NCBI RefSeq assembly: GCF_009649785.1
Contig: NZ_WJOK01000002.1
Coordinates: forward strand, 62,001-126,000
From: Agrobacterium tumefaciens
Lineage (GTDB): Bacteria; Pseudomonadota; Alphaproteobacteria; Rhizobiales; Rhizobiaceae
Direction: 5' to 3'
DNA length: 64,000 bases
Each line of letters starts with the position of its first letter. Position 1 is the stretch's first letter. This document shows, one piece after another, positions 1 through 8,003 of the stretch. The translations under genes were made by a program, and so were the position numbers. The notes under the pieces were generated by a model. That model did no database searches. It was not told the DNA's origin and saw only the letters and a program-made list of their open reading frames with translations.

Positions 1-2
1 GG

Positions 3-782
3 CCGCCGCCTGCCGCGATCATGATCGAAATGGCAGCCATACCGGAAGCCGTCAACACCGAGGAAACGACGCCTGCGCAGGACGTTGAAGATGCCGAAGA
101 GGTACAGAGCGACAACAGCCAGCCGGTAGAGGAAGTCACCCCGGAGGAGCCGCCGCCGCCTGAGCCGGTTGTGGAAACGCCGCCGCCGGAACCCGTGCAG
201 CCGCCGGAACCGCCGGTCGAGGAGATCGTCGAGCCGCAGGAAATTCCCGAACCGGTGGAGCCGATCGATCCCGTGCAGGAACAGATGATGGCGGAACTCG
301 AAAATGTCGAGGTTCCCTTGCCCGTCATCCGGCCGCCGCCGCCGCCGGTCGAAAAGAAGGTGGAGAAGAAAGAACCGGACGACAAGAAGAAGGTCGAGCG
401 CCAGCGCCCCAAACCGCAACAGGCATCGGAACTGCGCGAAACGGCCAAGGCCGAGACACAGCAATCCGACCGGACGGCGGCATCGCGCAACAATGCCGGT
501 TTCTTCTCTTCATCCTCCGCCTCGCCGGCAAAATGGGGATCGAAGGTTCGCTCGCATATCCAGAGGCGTAAGCCCCGCTCGCTTCGCAGCGATGCGATGA
601 CAGCGACCGTGCGGTTCCGGGTTAACGATACAGGCGCCATCAGCGGTGTCAGTGTGGTGCAGTCCACCGGTGATTCCTCCATCGACCAGCAGATTGCGGC
701 CTGGATCCAGAGCGCATCACCCGTGCCCGCGCCGCCACCGGACGCAAACAAGACAATCACCTTGCCGATCAGCATCCGCTAG
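3..782 (+). CDS. tonB: TonB energy-transducing protein, 5'-truncated by the window edge
   Basis: TonB links the proton-motive force through ExbB-ExbD to outer-membrane siderophore, haem and cobalamin receptors. The frame is open from base 3, so the N-terminal membrane anchor lies outside the window. What is visible is a long Pro/Glu/Val-rich periplasmic spacer (Pro-Glu-Pro runs, then Lys-rich stretches around 355-400), followed by a C-terminal domain of about 80 residues that starts near VRSHIQRRKPR, has a TVRFRVNDTG strand and ends in ITLPISIR. Spacer plus terminal domain is typical of TonB. The ATG at 21 is probably internal, because Pro-rich coding continues upstream of it. ExbB/ExbD would be expected upstream but are not visible. 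Confidence 0.85.
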   Translation, partial: PPPAAIMIEMAAIPEAVNTEETTPAQDVEDAEEVQSDNSQPVEEVTPEEPPPPEPVVETPPPEPVQPPEPPVEEIVEPQEIPEPVEPIDPVQEQMMAELENVEVPLPVIRPPPPPVEKKVEKKEPDDKKKVERQRPKPQQASELRETAKAETQQSDRTAASRNNAGFFSSSSASPAKWGSKVRSHIQRRKPRSLRSDAMTATVRFRVNDTGAISGVSVVQSTGDSSIDQQIAAWIQSASPVPAPPPDANKTITLPISIR

Positions 783-968
783 ATCGATTCCAAGGCCATG
801 TCGCGGTTCTGCTGGAATAAGCTCTTGCCTGGTATGACGCCCTCCCGAAGGGCGAATGCGTGCCCGACCGGTATTCTCGATAAGATATCCATTTGGGCCT
901 GAATTGCATTTCGCGAATGTTTTCGATGGTGTAGGTCTTGTCGACTTAACACGCAGAGGCATTCCGGA

Positions 969-1958
969 ATGAAATTCTCAATCGCAGAGGCGGAGGATCT
1001 CGTATCCTCTATCTTTGAGCGTAACGGCGTTCTGCCGCAAAACGCCCGCTCCGTGGCGAAGGCGCTCGTGGCATCCGAGGCTGCAGGCCAGGGCGGCCAC
1101 GGTTTTCGGCGTATCCCCGTTTATGTCCGTCAGGCGCGGGTTGGCAAGGTCGATGGCAATGCGCGGCCGGTGGCAAGTCGTGTCAAACCGGGTGTGCTTT
1201 CAATCGACGCTAACAACGGTTACGCCTATCCCGCGATCGACTGCGCCGTAGGCGAGTTGCCGGACATGGCCCGGCAGCAGGGCATCGCGCTCGCCGCGAT
1301 CCATCGCTCCCATCATGCAGGCGTCATGGCACTTACAGTCGAGCGTTTCGCGGAAATGGGCCTCGTGGCGCTGATGTTCGCCAATGCGCCTGCATCCATG
1401 GCGCCTTGGGGTGGCACCAAACCGCTCTATGGCACCAATCCGATTGCTTTCGCCAGCCCTGTTGGCGAGGCAGATCCGCTGGTGATCGATCTGGCGCTTT
1501 CCAAGGTTGCGCGCGGAAAGATCATGGCGGCCCGCCAGAAGGGCGAAACCATTCCGGGCGACTGGGCGCTTGATACGAATGGCCGGCCCACGACCGATCC
1601 CGAAGAAGCCCTAGCCGGAACGATGGTGCCTGCGGGCGAGGCCAAGGGGGCTGCCCTGGCGCTTATGGTGGAGATCATGGCCGCCGCGCTCACCGGTGGA
1701 AGCTTCGCCTTCGAGGCCTCTTCCCTTCTGGACGACAAGGGTGCGCCACCCTCTCTCGGCCACACGATCATCGCCATAGACCCCGTATCGTCGGGCGGTG
1801 CGGCCTTTACCGAGCGACTGGCGCTTATCGCCGGAGAGATAGAGAAGCAGGAAAACGTGCGTTTGCCCGGTCGGCGAAGCCAGGGCATTCGAAGGCAGGC
1901 GCTGGAAAGCGGTATCATCGTCGAAAGCGATATTCTTGCCGAGATTCAGTCGCTGTGA
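969..1958 (+). CDS. Ldh2/malate-lactate-ureidoglycolate dehydrogenase family oxidoreductase
   Basis: A 329-residue NAD(P)-dependent 2-hydroxyacid dehydrogenase of the Ldh2 (malate/L-sulfolactate/ureidoglycolate) fold. Family marks visible are the early GxGGHGFRRIPVY segment, the AIHRSHHAG histidine region near residue 115, the GGTKPLYGTNPIAFASP block near residue 155 and the C-terminal RLPGRRS segment. The length is usual for the family. The substrate cannot be read from sequence; malate, lactate, ureidoglycolate and Δ1-piperideine-2-carboxylate reductases all share this fold. It stands alone, 186 bases after tonB, and is followed by a good Rho-independent terminator at 2077-2101, so it is probably monocistronic. 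Confidence 0.8.
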   Translation: MKFSIAEAEDLVSSIFERNGVLPQNARSVAKALVASEAAGQGGHGFRRIPVYVRQARVGKVDGNARPVASRVKPGVLSIDANNGYAYPAIDCAVGELPDMARQQGIALAAIHRSHHAGVMALTVERFAEMGLVALMFANAPASMAPWGGTKPLYGTNPIAFASPVGEADPLVIDLALSKVARGKIMAARQKGETIPGDWALDTNGRPTTDPEEALAGTMVPAGEAKGAALALMVEIMAAALTGGSFAFEASSLLDDKGAPPSLGHTIIAIDPVSSGGAAFTERLALIAGEIEKQENVRLPGRRSQGIRRQALESGIIVESDILAEIQSL

Positions 1959-1974
1959 GGAACTGAAAATGAAA

Positions 1975-2002
1975 ACCCGGCGGACCGGAAAGTCCGCCGG
2001 GT
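1975..2002. repeat. Perfect 11-bp inverted repeat behind the Ldh2-family gene
   Basis: ACCCGGCGGAC at 1975-1985 pairs perfectly with GTCCGCCGGGT at 1992-2002 around a 6-base loop. No T-run follows on either side, so this is a stem-loop of 3'-end or REP-like type rather than a classical terminator. A second small perfect hairpin, CGGAAA-TCA-TTTCCG, lies at 2041-2055. Confidence 0.6.
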
Positions 2003-2076
2003 AAACCGTGTATGGCTGCCTTGCAGTTGCGCCGATAGGCCGGAAATCATTTCCGACCCGCCTTTTGGTCCGCCGT

Positions 2077-2101
2077 CCCGCCATCGAAATGGTGGGTTTT
2101 T
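2077..2101 (+). terminator. Rho-independent terminator for the Ldh2-family gene
   Basis: CCCGCCAT (2077-2084), loop CGAA, ATGGTGGG (2089-2096) form an 8-bp stem with one G-T pair, followed directly by five T residues on the + strand. Stem, tetraloop and T-run fit an intrinsic terminator for the gene ending at 1958. Confidence 0.65.
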
Positions 2102-2181
2102 GGCGCAGAAAGCAACACATCCGGTTTTGACTTACGGGAAGGGGACGATTTCGCGTAAGCTTTTGGAGCGAGAGGGAAGCT

Positions 2182-2427
2182 CTAAATATCCTGTTCGATC
2201 AGTCCACGCAGCAGGGCGATGCTGACGGCATTCAGCAGATTGGCCGCACCTAGCCTTAGGCGGACCCGTTCCAGAGTATCTTTAACATCCGCTTCGTCCG
2301 CTCCCGTTATCAAGGCAATGTGAGAAGGATGTCGGCCTCGCGCAACGAGCCCCAGATATTGCCGCTCACGATCCGAAAGGACGATTTCACGCGCCTGATG
2401 ACGTTCATGCTGCGTTTTTGACGACAT
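2182..2427 (-). CDS. Small LuxR-type HTH-only regulator
   Basis: An 81-residue protein that is almost entirely a LuxR/GerE-type four-helix DNA-binding domain: LSDRERQYLGLVARG (entry helix), HIALITGADEADVKDTLERVRLRLG (scaffold and recognition helices) and LLNAVSIALLRGLI. There is no receiver or autoinducer domain, so it resembles stand-alone GerE-like regulators. The ATG start is clear, but no partner gene is close. The target is unknown; the 380-base upstream gap could hold its own control sites. Confidence 0.6.
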   Translation of the reverse strand: MSSKTQHERHQAREIVLSDRERQYLGLVARGRHPSHIALITGADEADVKDTLERVRLRLGAANLLNAVSIALLRGLIEQDI

Positions 2428-2810
2428 AGTCTTTCAGCCTCAAAAGAGATTGACCTTCCCAAAGCCGGATGTGGCCTCAGGAACCAGGCAGTAAGCAGCT
2501 GATCTCGCAGCCAGCCGGTCCCGGCATGGGCATATCCTCGGCGATGAAAGAATGACTGCATCGTCCTTCCCAAAAACCTGAAATCGGTTCTTGTCCAGAA
2601 CAATGTAAAATTCAAAGCTTTGGAATGTTTTCCGTCATGCCCGAAGGCATATTGCGGCGTTCTATTAGGCGGTCTGCCATCTCAAGAGAATAACATCTCA
2701 CGCCAAGTTTTGCGTTTTTATTGTTATGTTTCGATACATAATCCAATGAACGCCGACATATTTCCCAATTTTATTTTGGATATATGGAATATTGATGCTG
2801 GGAATGCGTC
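2428..2810. other. Intergenic region between the LuxR-HTH gene and the AraC gene
   Basis: No convincing gene. The open frames here on both strands lack family resemblance. The stretch around 2700-2790 is AT-rich and holds the perfect inverted repeat TTATGT-TTCGAT-ACATAA at 2724-2741, which could be an operator or the end of the AraC transcript. It presumably also carries the promoter of the leftward gene starting at 2427. Confidence 0.4.
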
Positions 2811-3857
2811 CTATACGGCGGAATGATGCGCGTGTTTCTTGCGAATATCCGTGGGCGTTGCCCCGAACCAGCGGGAAACGGAACGCGAAAACGCACCCGG
2901 CGTAGAATAGCCGAGCCTGTAGCTGATATCGGAAACCGGAAGATCGCTTTCCACGAGGAGCTTGAAGCCGGCATTCTTGCGAATGGCGTCCTTTATCTCG
3001 TTGAGATTAGTCCCAAGCTCGGCAAGCCGTCTTTGAAAACTGCGTTCCGACAGGTTGAAATAGGGGGCGATCTCGCTCAGCGAAAGCTCGGCATCCGACA
3101 GCCGCACCTGCATGTAACGCTTCACCTGATCGATGAAATGCGTGGCGTCTGCCGATGTCTCCGGCCGCAGCATCCGGCATTGCAAGTTCATCAGCTCGAA
3201 CAGCCGCTCATCTGCATTTGGGTTGACCACGTCCAGAAGTGATGTGGGAAGACGCATGGTATGGATGGGTTGCGAAAAGCTGACGCGCTTGGTCATTCTT
3301 TCTTTAAATAGCTGAATATTAACCGGTTTCGGCCGTTCCAGACCGATCTCGATCAGGTTCACGCGCTCCCGCTCCCCCAGAATATCGCGAAGGCGCTGGA
3401 TCAGAGCTGTCAGCGACAAATCCACATATTGATCGCGTTTGACGATGACGGGCGCAAAGGACCATGACAGGGTTACGTGCGCGGCATCCGTGACCATGGT
3501 GAAATTGCTGTTATTGGTCGCGTAATAAACGTGATCCTGAAGAAAACGCAGGAAAGCCCGCACTGTCGGCGCGCTCATCAGGCCATATCCGAACGCGCCG
3601 GATGCGCCGGCGGGAAAGGTGGACGCGCATTGCAAACCAAAGGCGTCGTCGCCGGAAATCAACGCACATGTCTCGAGCAGGCGGCAAAATCGGTCGAGGC
3701 TGATGCGCTCCGTCACGCTGCCGAAAGTGGCGGGATCGATATCGAGAGCCTTGCAGATGGGGGCAATGTCGATGCCCCGCGACCGCGCATAATTGGCGAC
3801 GCCGGCGGCCAGACCGGCCACCACTGTTATCTCGTCGCTGACCCTCTTTTCAGGCAT
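2811..3857 (-). CDS. AraC-family transcriptional regulator with arabinose-binding-type N-terminal domain
   Basis: 348 residues. The N-terminal 200 residues match the Arabinose_bd type of sensor domain (YARSRGIDIAPICKALDIDP, GAFGYGLMSAPTVRAFLRFLQDH). The C-terminal 100 residues are a double helix-turn-helix AraC domain: LSLSEIAPYFNLSERSFQRRLAELG (first HTH) and LPVSDISYRLGYSTPGAFSRSVSRWFGATPTDIR (second HTH and signature). This architecture is shared by OruR/ArgR-like and virulence regulators; the ligand is unknown. It ends the phosphonate region on the left but shows no sequence evidence of controlling it. Confidence 0.85.
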   Translation of the reverse strand: MPEKRVSDEITVVAGLAAGVANYARSRGIDIAPICKALDIDPATFGSVTERISLDRFCRLLETCALISGDDAFGLQCASTFPAGASGAFGYGLMSAPTVRAFLRFLQDHVYYATNNSNFTMVTDAAHVTLSWSFAPVIVKRDQYVDLSLTALIQRLRDILGERERVNLIEIGLERPKPVNIQLFKERMTKRVSFSQPIHTMRLPTSLLDVVNPNADERLFELMNLQCRMLRPETSADATHFIDQVKRYMQVRLSDAELSLSEIAPYFNLSERSFQRRLAELGTNLNEIKDAIRKNAGFKLLVESDLPVSDISYRLGYSTPGAFSRSVSRWFGATPTDIRKKHAHHSAV

Positions 3858-3944
3858 CCCTCGCCTTGGCGTACCATGTTTGGAAATTGTCGCCTGATGG
3901 TAAGCGTTGGGAAGCCATTTGTCGAGCAGTTCGGCCTGTGGAGT

Positions 3945-4559
3945 TTAAATGTGGCGACGGCAGGCGCTCTGCTCCAGCACCTGCATGATGGTTTTGCCCG
4001 CATCTTCCATGGCACCGCTATTGTCCACGGTCGTCACATCAAAATCCCCGACGACCGTGAGCGAACTGCGTTCCAGCCGCCGGAGAATATCCTCCCGGCT
4101 TTCCCGCCCGCGCTGCTCCAGCCGCTTCGCCAGCACGTCCGGCCGTGCAACGATGTTCACGACCTTGAGGCGCGCAAAGGCGGTGCCGAACTGGGGCAGG
4201 GCCGAGCGGGAGCCGTTGGCGATGACCACGTCTCCCGCATTAAGATGACGATAGACGGCGGCCGGAATGCCATATTTCAGCCCGTGCGCCTGCCAGGAAA
4301 CGGCAAAAGCACCTTCCTCTTCCAGCCGGTTGAACTCGTGCATGGAAACCGCATCGTGATTTTCGCCGCCGGCATCGCCGCTGCGGGTAATGACCCGGCG
4401 TGTGAAATGGAAGCCCGGCCGCCCGAACAGCTGCGCTGCGGCATAATCCATCAGCGTGTCCTTGCCGGCCCCACTCGGGCCGACAATTACGATCATGGTT
4501 CCGGGCACCGTACCCAGCGTCTGGCCGTCAAGCCGGCTATCCTGTCCGTTGCCGGTCAT
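3945..4559 (-). CDS. phnN: Ribose 1,5-bisphosphate phosphokinase PhnN
   Basis: PhnN phosphorylates ribose 1,5-bisphosphate to PRPP, the last step that recovers the ribose carrier of the C-P lyase pathway. The protein is 204 residues with a guanylate-kinase-like fold and a P-loop GPSGAGKDT near residue 27. The segments HFTRRVITRS and EEGAFAVSWQAHGLKYGIP are typical of PhnN. Its ATG overlaps the phnM stop by four bases (ATGA), implying translational coupling. An internal ATG just before IVIVGPSG could also be the start; the longer form is chosen for the overlap. Confidence 0.9.
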   Translation of the reverse strand: MTGNGQDSRLDGQTLGTVPGTMIVIVGPSGAGKDTLMDYAAAQLFGRPGFHFTRRVITRSGDAGGENHDAVSMHEFNRLEEEGAFAVSWQAHGLKYGIPAAVYRHLNAGDVVIANGSRSALPQFGTAFARLKVVNIVARPDVLAKRLEQRGRESREDILRRLERSSLTVVGDFDVTTVDNSGAMEDAGKTIMQVLEQSACRRHI

Positions 4560-5692
4560 GCCACACGTTTGCCCTGACGCCAGACCGAGCGGGCGACGGG
4601 AACGCCGTCCTCACGGTGAACTCGGACCAGATCGGCCCGCAATCCCGTTGCGATGCTGCCGCGATCGCGAAGGCCCACCGTTCGTGCCGGCGTGGAGGTA
4701 ACCATGCGCAACGCTTCCGGCAGAGTGATGGCTTCCACCTGGTCGGCGAGCAGGAACGGTGCGTAAAGCAGGCTGAACGGCACATAGTCGGAAGAGAGAA
4801 CATCCAGCACGCCAAGTTCGGCAAGATCACGGGCGGCGATGTTGCCGGAATGGGACTTGCCGCGAACGATGTTCGGTGCGCCCATCAGCACGCTCATGCC
4901 GGCGCTGTGCGAAGCCTTTGCCGCCTCGACGCTGGTGGGGAACTCCGCGAGTTTCACGCCGTGTCCGATCGCTTCGCCCACATGCGCTTCTGTAGCGTCG
5001 TCATGGCTTGCAACGGTTATGCCGCGCTCGGCGCAACGGGCCGCCAGGTAATCCCGGTGCTTGGCGGAAAACTCCGCCGATGCCGTCTGCCGGCGTCTGA
5101 CGAACTCGGCGAAAGCCTCGTCGCTCAGTCCGCGCTTCTTCTGGTAATAGAAGATATATTGGTCCATCGACTGGAACTGGCGCTGTCCCGGGGAGTGGTC
5201 CATCATCGAAATCAGCCGCACACGCGGATCGGTCTCAAAATCTTCGAAATGCTCGAGCACATCGGCGGAGGCGACTTCACAGCGCAGGTGCAGCAGGTGA
5301 TCTGCCCGCAGGCGGTTCTGATCGGCAGCGGTTTCAATGGCATCTGCCATTTCCCGCATCTCGCCCTTCTTGAACCCGCCATCTTCGTCGGAGCCCAGCC
5401 GCAGGCAGTCGAAAACAGTGGTAATGCCTGATGACGCGACCTGCGCATCGTGAGCCTGAATTGCGGCGATCTTATCCCAGATAACCCCGGGACGCGGCGA
5501 ATAGTGCTGTTCCAGATGGTCGGTGTGCAGTTCCACCAGACCCGGGATGAGGAAATCGCCTTCGAGATCTTCACCGGTCTTGGAGGCGCCTTCGCTGATA
5601 TCGGCGATCTTGCCGTCACGGATCAGAACGGATCCCAGAATAATATCGTCTTCCAGAACGATACGGGCGTTGGAAAGGGCATGCTCGGTCAT
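4556..5692 (-). CDS. phnM: Alpha-D-ribose 1-methylphosphonate 5-triphosphate diphosphatase PhnM
   Basis: PhnM removes pyrophosphate from the 5-triphosphoribosyl phosphonate made by PhnGHIL, giving the substrate of PhnJ. 378 residues, amidohydrolase superfamily. The metal site motif LVELHTDHLEQHYSPRPG (about residues 52-69), DHSPGQRQF near 165 and SHDDATEAHV near 230 are characteristic of PhnM. It overlaps the DUF1045 gene upstream and phnN downstream by four bases each, forming a tight three-gene leftward unit. Length and motifs are normal for the family. Confidence 0.93.
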   Translation of the reverse strand: MTEHALSNARIVLEDDIILGSVLIRDGKIADISEGASKTGEDLEGDFLIPGLVELHTDHLEQHYSPRPGVIWDKIAAIQAHDAQVASSGITTVFDCLRLGSDEDGGFKKGEMREMADAIETAADQNRLRADHLLHLRCEVASADVLEHFEDFETDPRVRLISMMDHSPGQRQFQSMDQYIFYYQKKRGLSDEAFAEFVRRRQTASAEFSAKHRDYLAARCAERGITVASHDDATEAHVGEAIGHGVKLAEFPTSVEAAKASHSAGMSVLMGAPNIVRGKSHSGNIAARDLAELGVLDVLSSDYVPFSLLYAPFLLADQVEAITLPEALRMVTSTPARTVGLRDRGSIATGLRADLVRVHREDGVPVARSVWRQGKRVA

Positions 5693-6378
5693 GGGTCAGC
5701 ATCTTTCTTTGGCGGCTGGCCAAGCGGGTGCCAGCGATGAACGGTAAATGGTGCGCCGCGCGTTTCCTCAACGAACAAAGCGAGGCCGGAAATGGTGAGA
5801 GGCCGGTCGACGAACTCGGAAAACTTGGTCGAAAGCACATCCTGGATAGCGGGCGCGTCGCTTTCGTCGATGCGGCCCGTCAGCGTCATATGAAAGCGGA
5901 AGTCGTCCATGACATGCGGATAACCCCAGAGCGACAGATTTTGCCGCTGGCTTTCGGTCAGGTTTTGCGGGCGCCGGCGGGCAATGTCGGTCTCGGACAA
6001 GGGCGCGCGAAACCGGTCGAAATGGTCAACGATCTCAGCGGCAAAATCCTGCAGCGGCTGGTAGGTGCGATCCGGAACGAGCGCGAAAAACGGCCCGAGT
6101 GCGCCGATGACAACACGCGGAATATCGAAGACGGACTGGCTGGCCGCAAACTGTTCGAGGGCGGCGACGAGTTCCGCTTCGCTGTATTTTTCGGAAAGCT
6201 CGAAGGGGGCTTTCAGCGTCGCGTGGAAACCGTAACGGCGCGGCTCCTCCGTCATCTCCGCATAAGCGGCATGGTCATCATGTTGCGCGCCGGAAAAGGC
6301 ATTGCGTCCCAGCCAGCGCGACGCCGCTTCAGTCAGTGGATGATCTTTAGCCGGAGAAAAATAGATGGCGTAGCGCAC
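5689..6378 (-). CDS. DUF1045 family phosphonate-operon protein, predicted 2H phosphoesterase
   Basis: About 229 residues. Two H-x-[ST] motifs are visible, H-A-T in YGFHATLKAPFEL and H-M-T in FRFHMTLTGRID; paired motifs of this kind mark the 2H phosphoesterase superfamily, which acts on cyclic or 2'-5' phosphodiesters. The family (DUF1045, 'phosphonate metabolism protein') occurs in phn operons and I know of no assigned reaction. A GTG at 6378 is taken as the start because GAAGAG sits eight bases upstream and the protein then begins MRYAIYF; a GTG at 6387 is less well spaced. No phnP is present in the locus, so this is a candidate for the cyclic-phosphate opening step (inference). Confidence 0.85.
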   Translation of the reverse strand: MRYAIYFSPAKDHPLTEAASRWLGRNAFSGAQHDDHAAYAEMTEEPRRYGFHATLKAPFELSEKYSEAELVAALEQFAASQSVFDIPRVVIGALGPFFALVPDRTYQPLQDFAAEIVDHFDRFRAPLSETDIARRRPQNLTESQRQNLSLWGYPHVMDDFRFHMTLTGRIDESDAPAIQDVLSTKFSEFVDRPLTISGLALFVEETRGAPFTVHRWHPLGQPPKKDADP

Positions 6379-6614
6379 GGCAAGCACTCTTCGGTGTCAT
6401 GGAAAACCTGGATGAAAAGCTATTTGGCGTGACTCGCCCGCTTCCCGCAAGGTCAGGAGTGCGAGGTAATCGCTTTCCGTGACAGAATGATGATGCCCCA
6501 GGAAAAAAAGCGCTTGAAACGCCGCGTGTCTCTCGAATGTCCGGAAGACGGATGCTGGCGCATTGAGGGGATGTATCTGACTTTGCAAAGAGGTTCCGGT
6601 TTTGCGCACGTCTC

Positions 6615-6643
6615 GGGAAGCGGGATAACCAAACCCCGCTCCC
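6615..6643 (-). terminator. Stem-loop after phnE2
   Basis: GGGAAGCGGG (6615-6624) faces CCCGCTCCC (6634-6643) with one bulged base, a few bases past the leftward phnE2 stop. It separates the transporter operon from the DUF1045-phnM-phnN unit. No strong T-run follows. Confidence 0.4.
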
Positions 6644-6653
6644 GCTTTATGAA

Positions 6654-8003
6654 TTAATGCTGGGTTTTCCCGATCAGGCGCGACCGCAGGGAATTCGAGA
6701 TGTGGTCGAACAGGAAAACCACGAAGAGAATGAGCAGCACCATATAAGCGACCTTGTCCCAGTCGGCATTGGTACCCATCGCTTCCAGCAGTTTCAAACC
6801 GATGCCGCCAGCGCCAACCGCACCGATGATCGTGGCGGAACGGGTGTTGCTTTCCCAGAAATAAAGCGACTGGGAAATGAAGACCGGCAGGACCTGCGGA
6901 AGCACGCCGAAACGATTGACGGCAATGGGAGAAGCGCCAACCGATTTGACGCCCTCGCGCTGCTTGTCGTCAACATTCTCCAGCGCCTCGGCATAGACCT
7001 TGCCGAGCGCGCCGGTATCGGTGAAGAAGATCGCGGCAATGCCGGGGATCGGCCCCGGACCGAAGCTGCGCGTAAAGAACAGCGCCCAGATCAGCATGTC
7101 GATCGAGCGCAGGAAGTCGAACAGACGCTTCATGCCCCAGTTGGCGGCCCTGTTAGCGGTGATATTGCGTGCGGCGAGAAAAGCGAGCGGCAGGGCAACG
7201 AGCGTGCCGAACAGCGTGCCCACAAAGGCCATCACCAGCGTCTGCATCAGCTTGGAAAGAATATCGGCGTGCTGCCAGACACCATTGTCGAGGAAATCAT
7301 CGACCATGTGGCTGATATTGGAGCGCGTGGGATCGAGCCTTTCCCCCCACAGCGCCAGTGCGGCAAGGTCGCCGTAGCCCTTGCCCCAGAATTCCGATTT
7401 GGTATCGAACAGGAAGTTCGCCCATCCGAGGAACCGCCGCTGCACGTAAACCTGGCTGGTGCGGATTTCCGCCTGTCCGGCAAAACCGTAATGCACGAGA
7501 ACCTTGTTGCCGTCCTGCGTGATCTCTTGCGGCAGGACCTCAGGCGCCAGAGCCTTGTCGCCATCGATGATGACGGGATAGTTCTTGCCGTCCACATAGA
7601 CGTCCACCCGGGTCGGCGTTACGTCGAGACGGTTTTGCGTGCCCGCGTAAACGACGCTGTAGCCGCCATCCGGCAAGGGTTGCAGCCAGTCGATCGGCGC
7701 ATCGGCGGGATATTGCATCCGGCTTGACCACTGCGGGTTCACCTTGCCGTCTTCGAAACGAAGGCGTGGCTGGGCCCGCCAGGAATACCAGTCCTGAATG
7801 TAGCTCGAAGCGCGATCCCATCGACCCTGCATGAAAGCGGGGCCGACATTGAAGAAGAAAAAGCAGGCGGTGAGATAGACGAGGACGGCGACAATACCGG
7901 TCAGCAAGCCGTATCGCTGCATGAAGCCGCGATTGAAAATTGCGGGATGTGCGGCCGTCAGCCTCTCGCGGTCTGCGGTATTGAGAATGAAGCTGGACGA
8001 CAT
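6654..8003 (-). CDS. phnE: Phosphonate ABC transporter permease PhnE (second copy, enlarged)
   Basis: 449 residues, much longer than the usual 260-280 of PhnE. A first membrane helix (about 30-52, LLTGIVAVLVYLTACFFFF) is followed by about 180 hydrophilic residues predicted outside the membrane, then a normal permease domain with several helices and the EAA-type loop (EALENVDDKQREGVKSVGASP, then NTRSATIIGAVGAGGIG). It starts at an ATG that overlaps the stop of the first phnE by one base (TGATG), so the two permeases are coupled and probably form a heterodimer in the inner membrane. The role of the inserted domain is unknown. Confidence 0.9.
   Translation of the reverse strand: MSSSFILNTADRERLTAAHPAIFNRGFMQRYGLLTGIVAVLVYLTACFFFFNVGPAFMQGRWDRASSYIQDWYSWRAQPRLRFEDGKVNPQWSSRMQYPADAPIDWLQPLPDGGYSVVYAGTQNRLDVTPTRVDVYVDGKNYPVIIDGDKALAPEVLPQEITQDGNKVLVHYGFAGQAEIRTSQVYVQRRFLGWANFLFDTKSEFWGKGYGDLAALALWGERLDPTRSNISHMVDDFLDNGVWQHADILSKLMQTLVMAFVGTLFGTLVALPLAFLAARNITANRAANWGMKRLFDFLRSIDMLIWALFFTRSFGPGPIPGIAAIFFTDTGALGKVYAEALENVDDKQREGVKSVGASPIAVNRFGVLPQVLPVFISQSLYFWESNTRSATIIGAVGAGGIGLKLLEAMGTNADWDKVAYMVLLILFVVFLFDHISNSLRSRLIGKTQH

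Noticed and set aside
3477-4577. 366-residue frame opposite the AraC gene and phnN
   Set aside because: Covers two genes on the other strand and the gap between them; no signal of its own.
6387-6654. Pho box upstream of the DUF1045-phnM-phnN unit
   Set aside because: TTTTCAT and TTTTCCAT segments near 6400-6420 (minus strand) are too far from the CTGTCAT consensus and not in 11-base phase.
6657-7727. 356-residue frame opposite the second phnE
   Set aside because: Antisense shadow of a transporter gene; no domain recognised.
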